Assembly (NCBI GenBank): GCA_021781705.1
Contig: JAJXWI010000002.1
Span: 23,342-87,341 of the forward strand
Length of the DNA stretch: 64,000 nucleotides
DNA from: a bacterium
GTDB lineage: Bacteria; Verrucomicrobiota; Lentisphaeria; Victivallales; GWF2-38-69
Direction: 5' to 3'
Shown: one piece after another, positions 37,970-47,564 of the stretch
How positions within the stretch are numbered: position 1 is the stretch's first letter
Layout of the letters: every line of letters starts with the position of its first letter
Notes under the pieces: model-generated
Database searches by the model: none
Told to the model about the DNA's origin: nothing
Seen by the model: only the letters and a program-made list of their open reading frames with translations
Position numbers and translations under genes: made by a program

Positions 37970-38491
37970 ATGAATATGGTCGAAAAACCAACACAGCTCG
38001 TCAGCAAGGAAGACATAAAGAAAAGGGTACAACTTCTAGGGAAACAAATTACTGAAGATTTCAGGGGTAAAAGTCTTACGATCATATGCGTAATGAAAGG
38101 ATGTATTCCATTCACCGCAGACCTGATAAGAAACATACCCATTCCTTTTAAGCTTGACATTATACATGCCTCTTCTTATATAAATACAGAAAGCACGGGC
38201 ACTGTCAACATCCTTTTCGAACCAGTATTGGACATTAGAGGGGAAAGCGTACTGATAATAGACGATATACTTGACACTGGTCGCACCTTGAGCAAGATAA
38301 CAAAAACTTTTCAAAAATATTCTCCATCAGAAACAAAAATCTGTGTCCTTCTGGATAAGCCCTCAAGAAGAATTGAACCTGTTTATGCAGATTATGTAGG
38401 ATTCGAAATCCCAAATGCTTTCGTAGTTGGCTACGGTTTAGATTACAATGAATATTACCGCAATCTGCCTTATATAGGCACTTTAGAATAA
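37970..38491 (+). CDS. hpt: Hypoxanthine phosphoribosyltransferase
   Basis: The enzyme salvages hypoxanthine/guanine with PRPP. The PRPP-binding loop VLIIDDILDTGRTL is clear, as are the early ICVMKGCIPFTADL and the C-terminal EIPNAFVVGYGLDYNEYYRN containing the base-binding and YRNLPYIG motifs. I start at the ATG at 37970 (MNMVEKP), 3 codons inside the open frame that starts with TTG; a weak GAGAAAG precedes. The length of 173 aa is typical. Confidence 0.93.
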   Translation: MNMVEKPTQLVSKEDIKKRVQLLGKQITEDFRGKSLTIICVMKGCIPFTADLIRNIPIPFKLDIIHASSYINTESTGTVNILFEPVLDIRGESVLIIDDILDTGRTLSKITKTFQKYSPSETKICVLLDKPSRRIEPVYADYVGFEIPNAFVVGYGLDYNEYYRNLPYIGTLE

Positions 38492-38527
38492 AACTAACAA
38501 TCAATATAAAGTACATAAGAGTAAAAC

Positions 38528-39634
38528 GTGTTATATTTTTTAAGTAATTTTAGCGATTTCTTTGGCCCCTTTCGTTTGTTCAAATATGTAACGTTCAGAG
38601 CAGGCCTGGCCACCGCCGTGGCTTTCTTACTTGTCGTTCTTCTATCACCTATGACAATCCGTCTGCTCAAAAGACTCAACACCACCGCCCCCTCAAGACA
38701 CAAAGGGCTCATACCAGACCAATACATTGATTCAGACAAGGAAAAAACCCCCAGCATGGGTGGTATTCTAATAATCTTCGGAATAGTTGTCGCAACTCTT
38801 CTTTTTGCCAATCCCACAAATCCGCTCATGTATATATTCCTGATAACTACCATTGCCTTAGCTGCTATAGGCTTCGCAGATGACTATGCAAAAGCAGTTT
38901 ACCGTAAACGCGATGGAATACCCGGAAAACTCAAACTTCTTCTTGAGTTCCTAATCGCAGCCGGCGCAGTATTATATCTCTTTACTGTCACAGACAAGTC
39001 AATTTACATGCAGTCATTCTTAGTCCCTTTTTTAAAAGAGCCATTACTTGCCGGATTCTACGGGGCGTTATTAACCTTCCCTTTAGGAATACTTGTAGTA
39101 GTAGGATCTTCCAATGCAGTGAATCTTACTGACGGAAAAGATGGGCTTGCAATAGGATGCATTATATTTTGCGCAATAGCATTTGCAGTATTCGCGTATG
39201 CAACAGGTAACAAAGTATTCTCCGATTATTTACTCATAAATTATCTCCCGGGCGCAGGAGAAGTTGGCATATTTGCGTCAGCAATAGTTGGGGCTTCTTT
39301 AGGATTCCTATGGTATAATTGTCACCCCGCATCAATATTTATGGGAGACACCGGAAGCCTAGCTTTAGGCGGTTCAATAGGGCTGATAGCTGTGCTGCTA
39401 AAAAAAGAACTTGTTTTGGTTCTTGTTGGAGGAGTATTTGTTATAGAAGCTCTTTCTGTAATAATACAGGTGTTTTACTTTAAATTATCAGGAGGGAAAA
39501 GAGTATTTCTTTGCACGCCAATACACCACCACTTCGAAAGAAAGGGCTGGAAAGAAACTCAAATCGTAATAAGATTCTGGATCCTCGGCGTTATCTTCGC
39601 CCTTATGGGACTTGCCACACTCAAATTACACTAA
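38528..39634 (+). CDS. mraY: Phospho-N-acetylmuramoyl-pentapeptide-transferase
   Basis: MraY makes lipid I on the cytoplasmic face of the membrane, the first lipid step of peptidoglycan synthesis. The 368-aa protein has about ten membrane helices and the family motifs ADDYAKAVYRKRDGIPGK (the Asp pair), NAVNLTDGKDGLAIG, GDTGSLALGG and the C-terminal PIHHHFERKGW. It starts with GTG. The gene lies outside a murE-murF-murD division cluster, paired instead with hpt, which is unusual. Presence of mraY shows a normal peptidoglycan pathway. Confidence 0.95.
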   Translation: MLYFLSNFSDFFGPFRLFKYVTFRAGLATAVAFLLVVLLSPMTIRLLKRLNTTAPSRHKGLIPDQYIDSDKEKTPSMGGILIIFGIVVATLLFANPTNPLMYIFLITTIALAAIGFADDYAKAVYRKRDGIPGKLKLLLEFLIAAGAVLYLFTVTDKSIYMQSFLVPFLKEPLLAGFYGALLTFPLGILVVVGSSNAVNLTDGKDGLAIGCIIFCAIAFAVFAYATGNKVFSDYLLINYLPGAGEVGIFASAIVGASLGFLWYNCHPASIFMGDTGSLALGGSIGLIAVLLKKELVLVLVGGVFVIEALSVIIQVFYFKLSGGKRVFLCTPIHHHFERKGWKETQIVIRFWILGVIFALMGLATLKLH

Positions 39635-39690
39635 TGGGTACTTTCTAAAGTCCTCTTTTGGGGAATTTACTGAAAAGATACCTGTCTTTG

Positions 39691-42240
39691 CTACAGTACC
39701 AGACACTGCAAGCCGCCACTTTGTCGGCTAATAGCTTTTGCTCCTTTACTCCTAAGTAACGTTGCTAATTCTTCAAATTGCTCGCCTTTGCTTTCTAACG
39801 CCATATCAAGAGCGGTTTTTTTTAGTTTTTCATTGGTTTGATTGACATTTTTAATCTTATTAAGCTCAAACATCACTTTTACTGAATTGACAGCGCCAAG
39901 TGAAACTGCTTGTAGAAACCTGGTATTATCAAAACCACAGAAATCAAATCCAGCATCCATATCTTGTGTAACCTTAAAGGGAGTATTCACATCGATACTT
40001 AAGTCAGAAGTTAATATACTTCTTACTACATCCGCATCATCTAGTTCCAAGGCTAAACGTAGTTTTATCTGGTCTAAATACTTCTTCTCTTCATCGCTAG
40101 CAGTCTTTTCGTGCAACAAACTTTGCAAGTATTTTTTCATCAACTCTTTATCAGTTCTTAACACGGCAGACACAAATAGTTTTTCCCAAAAAAAATTGAA
40201 TTTCTGGTACCTTGATTCTTCATCTTTTGATAAATACTCTGAGACACTGCCTCCAGCACTGCCAATAACATCAAAACCTAGTACAATACGCCCGGTAGAT
40301 ACCCATTCTTTGTTTTTTAACCACAAATCACTGCCGTATTTACCCTTCCATAAACCTTTTACAAACCTTCGGTAATAGCTGCTATAAATACGCTGTGCCA
40401 AGTCTAAAGCATTATTGCAATTAACTACACCACCATCACTGCTTACATCTAATAATGGATAAGAATTCCCAGTTTTTACTACCCCCATAATGTGCCCAGG
40501 TATAATTACGTATACCAACTCTCCATCATGAGCTATTTTCTCTAACGCATGAGCAAGCTCATGTTCTGAGTTGAATATAGCAAAAGTGCTATATTTCTTT
40601 TCCAATTTTATTGTAGATACATTTAAATGTCGTAGCACATCACCAGGCAGCATACTTTGTTCACCTTGAAATAAAAAAGCTAATGATAAAAACTCCCTCA
40701 TATCACGATTAACAGAACCTTTATCATTACAGTCCAGAACAGAACTGTATTGTTGTTCGAACCAATCCGGAGTAAATTTGGAAGCAACTTTGTGCTGCAA
40801 TATCATTGGATAGCCCCATAAAGTTGTAAACCCACCGCAACAGCCAATCTCTACGCTCATTCTACTAAACATATTTGGAAAAATAGCGGACAATGATGAA
40901 TTTTTTTCTAGCATGGCCTCGACTTTATCCAGAAAATAATGCTGAGCGAAACTACGAAACTTCTCTTTCTTTTGATCAATAATATGACGCACCCAGGGAT
41001 ACATATCTATCCTGGCCCCTTTATCTATTGCATAACATATAAGTGAGTGTCGTTCTTTGGTACATTTCTCAAGCTGACTTTTAAGTTTTTTTGGATCAAT
41101 CCCTATCTTTCGTTCGTCGTATACACTATCGAACCTATAAGATACTGTTAAATCAAGGAGCTTGTCAGGAGCCATACCGTTTTCGAGCAAAAAAGGTACT
41201 AGCCCAAGCCGAATTGCTCCAAAAATGCTGTCTACTTTATTAAGATCTCCTCTATGCTTTAATCCCAATTCTATAAAAGATTGCAACGTCTCTGGCTTCA
41301 TACTTGAATAGAAATATGTAGGCATCCCCACATCATCGTATGTATAATCCTGTGGCTGAGGTCTAAAAATCAAGCTTAAAAATTTTGAGGCATCCAATGG
41401 TCTTGGTTGACTTGTAAGCAATAACTCACAAATATCTCTTGAGGGAATACCTGAGTAAAAATTTTCTATTTCATTGGGGTCAGCACCTTCTTTTAAAAGA
41501 AATCCAATTGTATCCTTTTGTTTTTTACTACTTTCTGTGTCGTAATCGGATCTAAATGATATTTCCCAACAAAGTAGATCAGAGAGTGTCAGAGGCTTTT
41601 TATTTTTTAGCAGTACTTCACAAATTTCACGAGAAAGTCCGGAAGAGACACGTCTCTTTTCCCTTGGGTCTACACCTTGATCTAAAATCCACTTTACTAC
41701 CTCTACTTTTCCAGGAACTTCTTTTACATCCATAACCAAACTAAAGAGCTTAGAAAGAGCTATAGGCTTTTTATTTTTTAGTAATAACTCACATAACCGG
41801 ACAGAGGGGATTGATGTAAGGCTATAGTAGCGCATTGCAATTAGAGCGTTAGGGTCAACACCCTTGTTTAGAACCAGGCCCACTAATTCGCACTTCCTAT
41901 AATCATACTTTTTATACTCTTCACTTGTTACAGCAATCGTACCATCATTTATATGACGGTCCATACTAGTGTAAGATGTTATAGTTAAGTAAAATAAACT
42001 GTCAGCTCGAAGAGGAGATACTGCAGAGCCCAATAATTTTTCTGCAATTTCAACTGTTGGGAGCTCCTTAAAACATGATATTTCGCAAGGCTTATATCCC
42101 TGTGCTATCTTTATAGCTAAAGCGTTAGGGTCATTCGCTTCTTTTTCTTCTAACACCCATTCGGCAGAAAACAAAGGGACAATTAAAAATAAGTTCAATA
42201 TAACAATTAAGCAAAACATTTTTATATTACAATAATGCAT
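39691..42240 (-). CDS. Exported ankyrin-like protein with a possible papain-like protease core
   Basis: The family is not recognised. The 849-aa protein starts with a signal peptide (about 1-26, ending LFSAEW), preceded by GAGGATAAAAA. Residues about 115-360 are degenerate helical repeats with ankyrin-like spacing, for example CELLLKNKKPIALSKLF, then ILDQGVDP and LLKEGADPNEIENF. Around 463-600 lies a segment with GCCGGFTTLW (Cys467/468), VYVIIPGHIMGVVK (His583) and YPLLDVSSDGG (Asp598), in the order and spacing of C-H-D papain-like effectors such as the YopT/C58 type. More ankyrin-like repeats end the protein (about 735-840, KKTALDMALESKG). A secreted protease effector is an inference only. 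Gene stands alone and converges with mraY. Confidence 0.6.
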   Translation of the reverse strand: MHYCNIKMFCLIVILNLFLIVPLFSAEWVLEEKEANDPNALAIKIAQGYKPCEISCFKELPTVEIAEKLLGSAVSPLRADSLFYLTITSYTSMDRHINDGTIAVTSEEYKKYDYRKCELVGLVLNKGVDPNALIAMRYYSLTSIPSVRLCELLLKNKKPIALSKLFSLVMDVKEVPGKVEVVKWILDQGVDPREKRRVSSGLSREICEVLLKNKKPLTLSDLLCWEISFRSDYDTESSKKQKDTIGFLLKEGADPNEIENFYSGIPSRDICELLLTSQPRPLDASKFLSLIFRPQPQDYTYDDVGMPTYFYSSMKPETLQSFIELGLKHRGDLNKVDSIFGAIRLGLVPFLLENGMAPDKLLDLTVSYRFDSVYDERKIGIDPKKLKSQLEKCTKERHSLICYAIDKGARIDMYPWVRHIIDQKKEKFRSFAQHYFLDKVEAMLEKNSSLSAIFPNMFSRMSVEIGCCGGFTTLWGYPMILQHKVASKFTPDWFEQQYSSVLDCNDKGSVNRDMREFLSLAFLFQGEQSMLPGDVLRHLNVSTIKLEKKYSTFAIFNSEHELAHALEKIAHDGELVYVIIPGHIMGVVKTGNSYPLLDVSSDGGVVNCNNALDLAQRIYSSYYRRFVKGLWKGKYGSDLWLKNKEWVSTGRIVLGFDVIGSAGGSVSEYLSKDEESRYQKFNFFWEKLFVSAVLRTDKELMKKYLQSLLHEKTASDEEKKYLDQIKLRLALELDDADVVRSILTSDLSIDVNTPFKVTQDMDAGFDFCGFDNTRFLQAVSLGAVNSVKVMFELNKIKNVNQTNEKLKKTALDMALESKGEQFEELATLLRSKGAKAISRQSGGLQCLVL

Positions 42241-42283
42241 TTTTTATCCTCAAATATTTTTTTGATTTTCTTTAATTCTTTTA

Positions 42284-42472
42284 TCAAACCAGTACAGAAG
42301 TAAGGCCTATCGCAAAAATCACGGCCGCTACAACGTATAATATAATATGATTTTTTTTAGTAACGGAATCTGGCCTAACTGATCCGGCTATTTTTTTACA
42401 ACTGTCAAGCTTAAGGTAAGAAGTCATCCTCTTCTTTTCTTCTCTAGTTATATGCTTACCGTAATTTCTCAT
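42284..42472 (-). CDS. Small single-span membrane protein
   Basis: The 62-aa product has a basic, helical N-terminus (HITREEKKRMTSYLKLD) and a C-terminal membrane segment (IILYVVAAVIFAIGLTSVLV). Its ATG overlaps the stop of the upstream gene (ATGA at 42469-42472), so it is translationally coupled to that gene and probably works with it. Function unknown. Confidence 0.6.
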   Translation of the reverse strand: MRNYGKHITREEKKRMTSYLKLDSCKKIAGSVRPDSVTKKNHIILYVVAAVIFAIGLTSVLV

Positions 42473-43191
42473 ATTGTCCCCATAGAAACCAGCATTATTA
42501 TAGCAATAATCAAAGCCGCTGCTATAACGCTGACAATTAAAGGGAGAGAAAAAACAAATCCGAATTTAAAAACCTGAGAGAAAGACAAACTTACTATGTC
42601 AAGAACAGAAAATCCGCCATTGACTTCGCCTCTGGATTCCTCATTTTTTTTCAGATTAAGTTTTTCATTTAGTATAATATTTTCCAATCTGGCTCTTTCC
42701 ACAACTCTTCCCGCTTCCGAGAGCTCTAGCGAAAAATTATCAGAACTCCATTTGGATTCTTCAATTCTCGAAACTTCTTCCAATAATTTTTTAACCGAAT
42801 CAGCGAAATTTGAACACATTTCTTTCTTCTGTTCACTCGCGGCTATTTCCTTTTCCAGCCCCGCAAAAGTATCTCCAAGCATCTTAGCTACAACATGTTT
42901 TGTTTTAAGATAATCCTCTTTTTTGAGATGAAGGGCTTTTCTAAATTCCTTATCTCCCACAGCTGTAGATGAAACTTCTTTAACTTCTTCTTTTATCAAT
43001 GTTGGAACTGCTGCAACTTCCTGCTTTGGTTCGACTCCATTTTGAACCTCACGCTGCGCTTCTGCACCTTTTGAAGAAATGGGGGTTGTATCAGTTTTTT
43101 TCTGCTGAACAGAAATGGGATACCCAGTTTTACCATGCATCCTGTCTTTGATAGTTATAAGCTGTTTCCCTATAAAATTTCTTTCGCTCAT
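42469..43191 (-). CDS. Tail-anchored coiled-coil protein of unknown function
   Basis: The 240-aa product has a disordered Gln/Lys/Glu-rich N-terminus (about 1-80), a helical coiled-coil middle (about 80-190, with LKKEDYLKTKHVVAKMLGD and SNFADSVKKLLEEVSRIEES) and a C-terminal hydrophobic hairpin or single span (about 205-238). GGAGG lies 7 nt before the ATG. With the 62-aa gene it forms a two-gene operon, divergent from rpmH by about 210 bp. I do not recognise the family. Confidence 0.65.
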   Translation of the reverse strand: MSERNFIGKQLITIKDRMHGKTGYPISVQQKKTDTTPISSKGAEAQREVQNGVEPKQEVAAVPTLIKEEVKEVSSTAVGDKEFRKALHLKKEDYLKTKHVVAKMLGDTFAGLEKEIAASEQKKEMCSNFADSVKKLLEEVSRIEESKWSSDNFSLELSEAGRVVERARLENIILNEKLNLKKNEESRGEVNGGFSVLDIVSLSFSQVFKFGFVFSLPLIVSVIAAALIIAIIMLVSMGTI

Positions 43192-43402
43192 TTTTGAACC
43201 TCCAGTGTTCTAACGCCCATCACCTATTTTGCCTAAATATATACCGGCATAACAGAAATATAAGATAAGGATTTATAAAAAGACTTGATTTGAAAACAAC
43301 ACATGGCTATTTTAAGGGCTCTTTTGTTAGTATCAGCAGAGAAATGTTTTCTCTGTATATAAAAAACTTATTATTATTTTAAAAATTGAGGATTTTTCGA
43401 AG

Positions 43403-43537
43403 ATGAAAAGAACTTATCAGCCATCAGTATTGAAGAGAAAGAGAAAATTTGGATTCCGTGCCAGAATGGCAACAAAAGACGGCAGACTAGTATTGAAAAG
43501 ACGCCGTGCAAAAGGCAGAAAAGAACTTAGCGCTTAA
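43403..43537 (+). CDS. rpmH: 50S ribosomal protein L34
   Basis: A 44-aa frame, [20 protein letters not shown] then [20 protein letters not shown] and a short end, is a textbook L34. GAGGA lies 10 nt upstream. It starts the conserved rpmH-rnpA-yidD-yidC-jag cluster, often found near dnaA and the origin; dnaA itself is not within the window. The hairpin CAGAGAAATGTTTTCTCTG lies about 45 bp before the gene. Confidence 0.96.
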   Translation: MKRTYQPSVLKRKRKFGFRARMATKDGRLVLKRRRAKGRKELSA

Positions 43538-43594
43538 AGCTTGCTACAGCGATGTTTCGATTGCCTGCAAAGCAGATTTACGGCTACCATTTAA

Positions 43595-44005
43595 ATGAGT
43601 GACTGCGTTTCCGCAAAAAGTAATAGGCTAGTCCAGTATGGAGAAGCAAGCTTAAAGCATGAAGAATTTCTCAAACTCAAGTCCGAATTTGATTTTGTAA
43701 AACAAAATGGAACGAAATTCGTTTCAAAAAGCTTTATATTGCTTTATATCCTGCCTCCTCCTGATGAAAAAAGAAGAATTGGCATAATTTGTGGAAGAAA
43801 ATTTGATAAAAGAGCAGTAATACGAAACCGTGTCAGGAGACTCTTTAAGGAGTCTTTTCGGCTGATAAAAAATCAAGTAGCGCTATCTCATATGCTTTTC
43901 ATTCCCAGAAAAGGAGCAGAACGACGTAAGGCTCAGTATATTCAACACGAAATAATTGAAACTTTTCAAAAAGCACCGTTATGGATAGAAGTACCAAAAC
44001 CATAA
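43595..44005 (+). CDS. rnpA: Ribonuclease P protein component
   Basis: RnpA assists the catalytic RNA in maturing tRNA 5' ends. The signature [20 protein letters not shown] (RNR motif) is present, with [20 protein letters not shown] and a central [12 protein letters not shown] strand. At 136 aa it has about 20 extra N-terminal residues; no ribosome site is evident before the ATG, so the true start may be further in. yidD overlaps its end by 25 bp. Confidence 0.93.
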   Translation: MSDCVSAKSNRLVQYGEASLKHEEFLKLKSEFDFVKQNGTKFVSKSFILLYILPPPDEKRRIGIICGRKFDKRAVIRNRVRRLFKESFRLIKNQVALSHMLFIPRKGAERRKAQYIQHEIIETFQKAPLWIEVPKP

Positions 44006-44277
44006 AACAAACAGGAATAATCGCTTATTTAATTATAATGCTGATTCGCCTGTATCAGCTTCTGACGCCATGGCTTAATTGCTGCAGATTTGAACCTTCC
44101 TGTTCTGAATACTCAATAAAAGCCATTAAAATGCATGGAATTATATTCGGCATACTTTTGACTCTATGGAGATTGGCAAGATGCCAGCCTTATTGTAAAG
44201 CAGGATATGATCCCGTACCCGACAAAATAAATTTTAACATATTTAAGAAAAAAAGTTTGGAACACAACAATGCTTAA
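43981..44277 (+). CDS. yidD: Membrane protein insertion efficiency factor YidD
   Basis: YidD is a small membrane-associated helper of YidC. The 98-aa protein carries [20 protein letters not shown] followed by [17 protein letters not shown], and [17 protein letters not shown]; the Cys and PxCSxY motifs are conserved in the family. The first 18 residues are an extension; MLIRLYQ could be the true start. It overlaps rnpA and yidC, indicating tight coupling. Confidence 0.94.
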   Translation: MDRSTKTIKQTGIIAYLIIMLIRLYQLLTPWLNCCRFEPSCSEYSIKAIKMHGIIFGILLTLWRLARCQPYCKAGYDPVPDKINFNIFKKKSLEHNNA

Positions 44278-46030
44278 AGATCTAGACAGAACATCAATAA
44301 TAATAATAATCCTTTGTATCGCTTTAATATTTTCATGGAGTTACATATTCGGACCAAAAGGGCTTAATTTGATACCCGCACAACCGACTGAAACATCCCA
44401 AAAAACAGTAAAACCTGAAGACCTGCCAGAAAAATCTTCACCCCCGGTTGATACTGTAAATACTGCGAAGAATGCACCATTTTCTCCTGCTGATTTACCT
44501 TTAGAAACTGCTGCCAATTCAAAATCCAATTACAAGAATATTATATTGGCGAGCCCGAAGTCGCTGATTGAAGTCGAGGTTAATCCGAATGAAGGAGCTA
44601 TAGCCTCAGTGTTACTCAGAGATTCTTTTGACGCCAATCAGAAAAATAAAGTGGTGTTAAACAAGAACATCACTCCGGGTGCTCTGTCTTTTACAGGCGG
44701 GCAAAATGAGTGGATACTCAAAAAAGCTTACGCGCCTATTACCGCAAAAGACAATAATGAACTCACAGTAAAAAGAAATTTTGAAGATCAGTCCGGCAAT
44801 AATTTTTTAATAGAACAGACTTGGAAGCTCGAAACAGACTATACGGTTGATTACTCAGTCACAGTCTACAATCTTGAAAAGAAGAATATAAAATTTTCAG
44901 AATTTTATGTCTGGGCAGGAGGAATCCCGCCTATAGAGAACCTTTCCGGAGACATAGCCAGAAGCGAAGCTCATAGAGTAGACATGCTCAACACTGAAAG
45001 CAATCAAATTTCTTCTTTAAAAGTCGAAGATAAAAAGTTCCAAAACAATCAGGAGATAGTCGTTCCAGTAAGATGGCTTTCAATATCAAATAAATATTTT
45101 ACCAACATATTAAAACCTTTAAGCAATGACGGAAATTTTTACGGCGGTATTTATACATCAAGAAAAGAACAGTCAGTCATTGTTAATGGCGCAAAAAAAG
45201 AATACTATTTAGCGTCTGCCGCCGGGATAATTAAGAATGTGAACCTGAATGCCGAGGCAAATGCTACATGGAGCTTTAAATATTACGCAGGCCCAAAAGA
45301 TATAAAACTTATTGGAGCATTCGCGCCGTACGCTAAAGATATAATGCACTTGGCTTTTACATCACTAGAATCAATTGCTCAATGGCTTTTGTATTTCCTC
45401 ATATTTCTTAAGGGAATAGTCGGAAATTACGGGTGGGCTATTATCCTTCTTACCGTAATCGTAAAACTTGTCTTCTGGCCGATTACTCACAAATCAAATG
45501 TGTCCATGAAGAAGATGCAGAAAATCCAGCCAATGGTTAAAGAACTGCGTGAGAAATATAAAGATGACAAGCAGATGGTAAACACAAAAATGATGGAGCT
45601 TTACAAGAAAGAAGGAGTCAATCCTTTGGGCGGGTGCCTGCCTATTCTTGTTCAGATTCCAGTATTCTTTGCGCTCTATTGGACATTGGATGGAGCTATA
45701 GAGCTTCGCCACACTAGCTTCCTGTGGGCAAATGATCTTACTCAACCGGATACAATTGGGCATATATTTGGACTACCAATAAATCCGCTTGCCATTGCGA
45801 TGTCTCTGACAATGGTGCTGCAGCAAAAACTTACCCCCACCGCTACAGACCCAATGCAGGCAAAAATGATGATGCTCATGCCTGTAATAATGCTTGTTTT
45901 CTTGTATAATTTACCATCAGGATTAACTTTATACTGGACAGTGAGTCAGATCATAAGCATTATTCAGTTAATGGTAAACGTATATAGTGATAAAAAGGAA
46001 AAAAATAAAACAAATCTCAAAACTGCTTAG
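44270..46030 (+). CDS. yidC: Membrane protein insertase YidC
   Basis: YidC inserts and folds inner-membrane proteins, alone or with Sec. The 586-aa protein has an N-terminal membrane anchor (about 8-25), a Pro/Ser-rich linker, the large periplasmic beta-sandwich (about 90-350) and the conserved five-helix core with [20 protein letters not shown] and [19 protein letters not shown]. The large periplasmic domain is typical of diderm bacteria. It overlaps yidD by 8 bp and precedes jag by 14 bp. Confidence 0.96.
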   Translation: MLKDLDRTSIIIIILCIALIFSWSYIFGPKGLNLIPAQPTETSQKTVKPEDLPEKSSPPVDTVNTAKNAPFSPADLPLETAANSKSNYKNIILASPKSLIEVEVNPNEGAIASVLLRDSFDANQKNKVVLNKNITPGALSFTGGQNEWILKKAYAPITAKDNNELTVKRNFEDQSGNNFLIEQTWKLETDYTVDYSVTVYNLEKKNIKFSEFYVWAGGIPPIENLSGDIARSEAHRVDMLNTESNQISSLKVEDKKFQNNQEIVVPVRWLSISNKYFTNILKPLSNDGNFYGGIYTSRKEQSVIVNGAKKEYYLASAAGIIKNVNLNAEANATWSFKYYAGPKDIKLIGAFAPYAKDIMHLAFTSLESIAQWLLYFLIFLKGIVGNYGWAIILLTVIVKLVFWPITHKSNVSMKKMQKIQPMVKELREKYKDDKQMVNTKMMELYKKEGVNPLGGCLPILVQIPVFFALYWTLDGAIELRHTSFLWANDLTQPDTIGHIFGLPINPLAIAMSLTMVLQQKLTPTATDPMQAKMMMLMPVIMLVFLYNLPSGLTLYWTVSQIISIIQLMVNVYSDKKEKNKTNLKTA

Positions 46031-46044
46031 GAGAGAAAAGAAAC

Positions 46045-46689
46045 ATGACGGAACAATTAAACAAAGAAAGAATGGAGAAATCCGCTAAAACACTGGCAAC
46101 AATGTTTGACTATTTGGGACTAAAGGCAAACGTGAAAGCCAATGAAGTTGAAGGAAAAATAATGCTTGCCGCAGAATCAGAGGATGCCGGCAGAATTATA
46201 GGCAAAAAGGGACAAACGCTTCAAAGTTTGGAACTCCTGGTAAACAGGATAACCACAAAAAATGATGCCGAGTGCCCGTGGATTACAATAAATGTTGACG
46301 GTTATTCTTCATATCAGCGAAGAGAGAGACCTTCACGCGGGGAAGGATTCGGAAGAAGAGAAGAAAGATATGAAAGACCGCAGGAAAGACGCGGCCCAAG
46401 AAGAGAAGGATTCGGAAGAAGGAATGACGACGACGGATTTGCAAGAAGAAATGAAAGCAATGTCGACGGAGAAGAAGCACTTCAAAAGATGGCTACAGAT
46501 GCCGCTAAAGAAGTAAAAAGATGGGGCGAATCTGTTCAGCTCAAGCCTATGAATGCTCATGATAGAAGACTTGTGCATGTAGCCTTAAAAGAAGATACCG
46601 AAATAAAAACTGAAAGCCTACCTGTTGAAGGTTCAGAAACATTAAAAAGCGTTATAATTTCTATAAATCAACATGAAAATCAGCAATAA
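46045..46689 (+). CDS. jag: Jag/KhpB-like KH-R3H RNA-binding protein
   Basis: The 214-aa protein has an N-terminal KH-like domain with the loop GRIIGKKGQTLQSLELLVNR (about 50-70), a linker of repeated GFGRRE/ERPQERRGPRREGFGRR segments (about 100-140), and a C-terminal R3H domain with MNAHDRRLVHVALKEDTE. The Jag-N domain is shortened. It probably binds RNA with KhpA (36.4 kb). AGGAGAG precedes the ATG. The low-complexity Arg/Gly linker resembles the tails of the RRM proteins in this genome. Confidence 0.9.
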   Translation: MTEQLNKERMEKSAKTLATMFDYLGLKANVKANEVEGKIMLAAESEDAGRIIGKKGQTLQSLELLVNRITTKNDAECPWITINVDGYSSYQRRERPSRGEGFGRREERYERPQERRGPRREGFGRRNDDDGFARRNESNVDGEEALQKMATDAAKEVKRWGESVQLKPMNAHDRRLVHVALKEDTEIKTESLPVEGSETLKSVIISINQHENQQ

Positions 46690-46698
46690 TAGTAATCA

Positions 46699-46739
46699 AT
46701 TAGTTTTGAGTGTTAACGCTTTTAACACCCAAAACTAAA
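46699..46739 (+). terminator. Strong hairpin between jag and tRNA-Pro
   Basis: TTAGTTTTGAGTGTTAA pairs with TTAACACCCAAAACTAA around a 5-nt loop, a 16-bp stem with one mismatch. It is placed to end the rpmH-jag transcript, although no T-run follows. Each arm resembles the recurring R5 word (TTTTAAGTGTTAAG) seen singly near 3210, 28145 and 34515, so it may be two inverted R5 copies. Confidence 0.55.
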
Positions 46740-46746
46740 TACGAGT

Positions 46747-46824
46747 CGGGGCGTGGCTCAGTCTGGCTAGAGCGCTGCGTTCGGGACGCAGAGGCCGGAG
46801 GTTCAAATCCTCTCGCCCCGACCA
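46747..46824 (+). tRNA. tRNA-Pro (anticodon CGG), CCA encoded
   Basis: The acceptor stem CGGGGCG/CGCCCCG, D-arm GGCTCAGTCTGGCTAGAGC, anticodon stem-loop CTGCG-TTCGGGA-CGCAG, variable loop and T-arm GGAGGTTCAAATCCTC fold as a full tRNA with discriminator A and an encoded CCA. The central loop triplet CGG reads proline codon CCG. Such genes often serve as attachment sites for mobile elements, and the accessory region begins directly downstream. Confidence 0.95.
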
Positions 46825-47487
46825 TTTTCATTTCTGCTTTAGAATCAAAAAATAATAAACAAGCTCAAAACTAAAGCCTTACGAAATATTGTAATATAAT
46901 TTCATAAAAAGGCGTCTATTCCATTTTTTAAGTTAACTTCTAATAATTGCACCTTTGTCCTGGACATTTCCAGCTTTCATAATGCTGCCTTTCGGATCCG
47001 TAAAATTGTACTGCGATTTTTCATCAGGAGTTTCGACGAGAGCCTGAGATTCGTTTCCTCGCGGTTTTTTCCCATTCCCTCTTGTCTTTTCACGTTTATG
47101 CTAAGTTGCATTCAACCATGCACTATAAACGGGTAATTCTAACTCATATTAAGTTGCTCTTTGATTGCAACTTAGTATTAGCAATCATTGGCCGTAAAGC
47201 AACAAAAGTTGATTCTGTATGGTTCATTCTAATGACGGACGTGCAGGTCGCGCTTATAAAAAAAAACCTTATTTTCTTATTTTATGCTCTTTCCAAAGGT
47301 TCTACTTCAGTGGTTTTAATGAGGCACAACTTGAGAGTGAGGCTCGGATTACATGAAGCAACTTCACAAAAAACTTACCGTTTAGCAAAAACATAGAAAA
47401 ATCTCATAAAAAAACAATTTAAAAATACCAGATTTTTTTGAAAAATAAAAAAATACATATTTTTTCGTATTTTTTTATTTTTTATCA
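46825..47487. other. Gap after tRNA-Pro, mostly decayed sequence
   Basis: Apart from the transposase remnant at 46933-47090 I find no gene. An open frame on the plus strand (47082-47396) has no ribosome site and no family resemblance. The last 90 bases are extremely A/T-rich just before the promoter at 47488. Confidence 0.5.
46933..47090 (-). pseudogene. Transposase remnant (IS1182/IS5-like group)
   Basis: The minus strand is open from about 47090 to a TAA at 46933-46935 and reads ETPDEKSQYNFTDPKGSIMK, followed by about 14 residues. The pattern QYNFTDPxSxIMK is typical of IS1182-type transposases, just before the catalytic Asp. The catalytic parts on both sides are missing, so only about 50 codons survive. 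It lies 108 bp after the tRNA gene. Confidence 0.55.
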
Positions 47488-47516
47488 TTGACAAAAAACC
47501 CATTTTAGTGGAGAAT
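47488..47516 (+). promoter_or_regulatory. Sigma-70-type promoter
   Basis: A perfect TTGACA at 47488-47493 is followed after 17 bp by GAGAAT at 47511-47516. The predicted transcript would start near 47523, giving a leader of about 345 nt before the exported-protein gene at 47868, or a separate small RNA. Confidence 0.6.
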
Positions 47517-47564
47517 CAGTAAACATGCAAATAACTACCAAGGAGAAAATAAAAGATACGAAAG

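Noticed and set aside
43192..43402. Chromosome origin near rpmH
   Set aside because: The rpmH-rnpA-yidC cluster is often near oriC, but no dnaA gene or cluster of DnaA boxes is seen here.
47082..47396. 104-aa open frame on the plus strand after tRNA-Pro
   Set aside because: No ribosome site, unusual composition and overlap with the transposase remnant on the other strand; no recognisable family.
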